From NCBI GenBank assembly GCA_963070105.1, contig OY718806.1, positions 2,700,865 through 2,764,864 on the forward strand: a stretch of 64,000 bases of DNA, written 5' to 3'. Below, one piece after another: positions 61,901 through 64,000 of the stretch (positions are counted from its first letter, which is position 1; each line of letters opens with the position of its first letter). Under the pieces are notes generated by a model that saw only the letters and a list, made by a program, of their open reading frames with translations, did not search any database and was not told the DNA's origin. Made by a program: the position numbers and the translations under genes. This DNA comes from Litomosoides sigmodontis. Lineage: Eukaryota > Nematoda > Chromadorea > Rhabditida > Onchocercidae.

Positions 61901-64000
61901 GGTTAAAGAACTGTTGCAGTTTCTCATTCACAAAATTGATCCAAAGTTGTTCGAATGAGTTAAACTGAAAAAAAAAAAAGATGGAGGATATATCTATTTG
62001 TGTATACTGAAATCTTCGTAACTTCAAACAGTGATGCTTACTAAATCTTGAAAAATGAAAAATTGCTAGAATCTCCATCAAGAAGTTGTTACATTGTTTC
62101 ATAAATGTTGTTCGTCTATGTTCATATCTCATCCTATGCTTTCCTGAACAAGATGAAGTATTCAAATTAACTTACGTCGAAAATTTCAAATCCGGCAATA
62201 TCTAAAACTCCGATGAAGTAGTCACGTGTGAAACCTTTCTGATCCAGAGTCTTATTACATTTGTCGACAAGCCATTTGAAAACCCTAGCATAGACTCCTT
62301 TTGCCATTGCACCAACAGCCCAAGTTACCTGATCCACGTTCTGCCCTTTACTGACCCATTCTGTCCCAACTTTAACACGCGGCTTAGTGAGGGCTTTCAA
62401 GAACTCTTCTGTGTCAATTCCATACATCTTGGCTGCTTTTTCGGCTTCATCAGTACCATCTGGTTCTGCTTGCTCCTCACGTGGCCGTTGTTTGAATTTC
62501 ATACAACCCATGTGCATGATCGCTGCAACCAGACGGTAGCAATCCATTTTCTCTTCCGGTGAGAAATTGAGGATGTCAAAAGCTTCATCTGTTAACTGGT
62601 GCTCTTCTTTGTCATTAACACCATCTATGGTCAATTCAGCTTGTGCGACAAAATAGTATGCTTTAAGCGGCTGATCGAGCTGGAGATCTTTCTTGAGCGT
62701 TGGATTGAAATCGGAAAAGACCTGGTAGAAAATATGATAGCACCGTTCTCCAGGAGCCTGACGAATCACACGAGATTTTTCAAGTAAATCTGAAACGATT
62801 ATAAGAGGTTGTTGTTTTTGTTTGAGTAAGTAAATTGAGGATTTGAAGTACTGGTTATGCACTCAAAAGATTATCACGAAACCTTCTAAATGTAAGTTAA
62901 CGAACTTACAATGTTCAATGTCACAAGAAGCAACTTTTCCTTGTCTCGAAAAATGAATACGAATGAATTTTCCGAATCTCGATGAATTGTTGTTGCGCAC
63001 AGTCTTCGCATTACCAAATGCTTCTAAAACTGGATTTGTCTGCACGATCTGATCTTCTAGAGTGACTTTTTTCTCCCCTTGACTTTTATTTTGCGACGCA
63101 CCAACCACTGCGAAATATGCAATAACCTAAAGATGATCATATGAAGTAAATTCTGCATCTGTTCTGAATGTTTGAAACTCAAAATTACTTTAAATCTTAA
63201 TCATCAGAAAATCGACGTTTTTTCACCTAGTATTGTTCAGTAGAAGTAGACAACAACAAGTAAATTTTTTAAAAATTATTCAACGAAGAAGTGCTTTTTC
63301 AAATCTATTCTTTCAGCATCAATTTTAAAAACCAAATGGATAGCACGTGATATTATTCAATATGTAAAAAACCGTTTTTTTTTCTAGTTTAATAAAGATT
63401 ATAGCTTATTACTTTTTTCGTATTTTCTGTTTTACCAGCACCAGATTCGCCAGTAATTAGCATTGACTGATTCTCGTGATCTACAAGCATGTTTCGGTAT
63501 GCTTCGTCTGATACAGCAAACAAATGTGGTGGCATTTCCGATCGCCTTTTTCCCATGTACATTGTTGCAACGGAATTAGTATAAATTGGAAGGCGCTTGT
63601 AAGGATTGATCACCACGCAAAACAAACCGGAATAAGTCTGAAATTTTAATTTGTTAAACAATTCGCCATCCCAGTTAGTATTTCAATGCAAGACAATTGC
63701 GAGAAGCTCCCAAGGCTTCATCATGCGATAAATAAGCAGAAATAAGCGTAATGCTTACATAAATAAGCATTGAGGAATAACGTGCTCGAAGGTTGTACAA
63801 TACAGATGCGTCATTCAGAAATGTCAAGTTTGACATGTCCTCCGTTTTTTCGAACTTTGGCGGATTCATTTCTTGTAGCATATCCTTCTTCAATGTTACC
63901 TGAAAAAATTTCACAGATCATTTAGTGATGCTTGCTGTTTAACTAAGTACTATCTCAAGACAAAAGCACTGCACCAAGACAGAAGCAATCTTACTCGTCC
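55947..64000 (-). CDS. Muscle myosin heavy chain (class II), 5' end outside the window
   Basis: Thirteen complete in-phase exons give 1,888 residues: 63899-63759, 63637-63413, 63126-62910, 62789-62176, 61964-61463, 60970-60096, 59954-58428, 58288-57782, 57532-57359, 57236-56823, 56667-56491, 56412-56317 and 56144-55947. The last bases of another exon lie at 63995-64000. The motor has the P-loop [10 protein letters not shown], switch 1 [10 protein letters not shown], switch 2 DIAGFEIF, a GGGGKKKGK loop 2, and the SH helix [21 protein letters not shown]. One or two IQ-like helices precede about 1,100 residues of heptad coiled-coil rod with [20 protein letters not shown], as in striated-muscle myosins rather than non-muscle NMY. 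A short Ser-rich tailpiece ends SSSRVQF. Roughly 60-80 N-terminal residues are missing. It drives muscle thick-filament contraction. Which paralogue (UNC-54, MYO-1, -2, -3 or -5 type) is undecided. Confidence 0.95.

Overview
The window looks like nuclear DNA of a parasitic-type nematode, probably a spirurid or filarial worm (inference). It is AT-rich and full of simple repeats. Its genes are split into many small exons by short AT-rich introns with nematode-like acceptors (TTTTCAG, TTTAG, TATAG). The gene set is animal and nematode: a muscle myosin heavy chain, a cuticlin-type ZP protein, an EXC-5/FGD-type RhoGEF, PNKP, an SLC35A nucleotide-sugar transporter and an extended-Tudor protein. Nothing prokaryotic, viral or CRISPR-like was seen, and no rRNA or tRNA gene was recognised.

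Layout. 64-2907 (-): exons of a large helical protein I cannot name, running off the left edge. 2908-10294: intergenic. 10295-15560 (-): complete 17-exon FGD-type protein (DH-PH-FYVE-PH, 805 aa). 15561-28398: a 12.8 kb stretch with no convincing gene but several long microsatellites, including about 144 uninterrupted AAT units. 28399-31946 (+): an unrecognised coiled-coil gene whose first exon was not found. 32412-35543 (-): complete 11-exon ZP-domain cuticlin-like protein (439 aa). 35544-39173: divergent intergenic region. 39174-42755 (+): complete 9-exon PNKP (403 aa). 43814-46405 (+): complete 7-exon SLC35A-type transporter (395 aa). 46406-50168: mostly empty. 50169-54922 (+): 18-exon protein with two extended Tudor-like modules (about 709 aa). 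55947-64000 (-): 3' 13 exons of a muscle myosin heavy chain (about 1,889 residues here), with its 5' end beyond the right edge.

Exon borders were worked out by hand from splice sites, reading-frame phase and family similarity. In the FGD, ZP, PNKP, SLC35A and myosin models every junction keeps the frame, which is strong internal support. The Tudor model has one doubtful join and the coiled-coil and leftmost models lack a certain start. The genes do not form one pathway: they span cytoskeleton (myosin, RhoGEF), cuticle (ZP protein), DNA repair (PNKP), Golgi glycosylation (transporter) and probably RNA regulation (Tudor).

I found no obviously new multi-gene system. The most interesting points are an intron apparently made by a short tandem duplication in the coiled-coil gene, two GC-AG introns and two GAG acceptors, a FYVE finger without its lipid-binding basic motif, a 14-A run inside the transporter's coding sequence, and three poorly characterised proteins.
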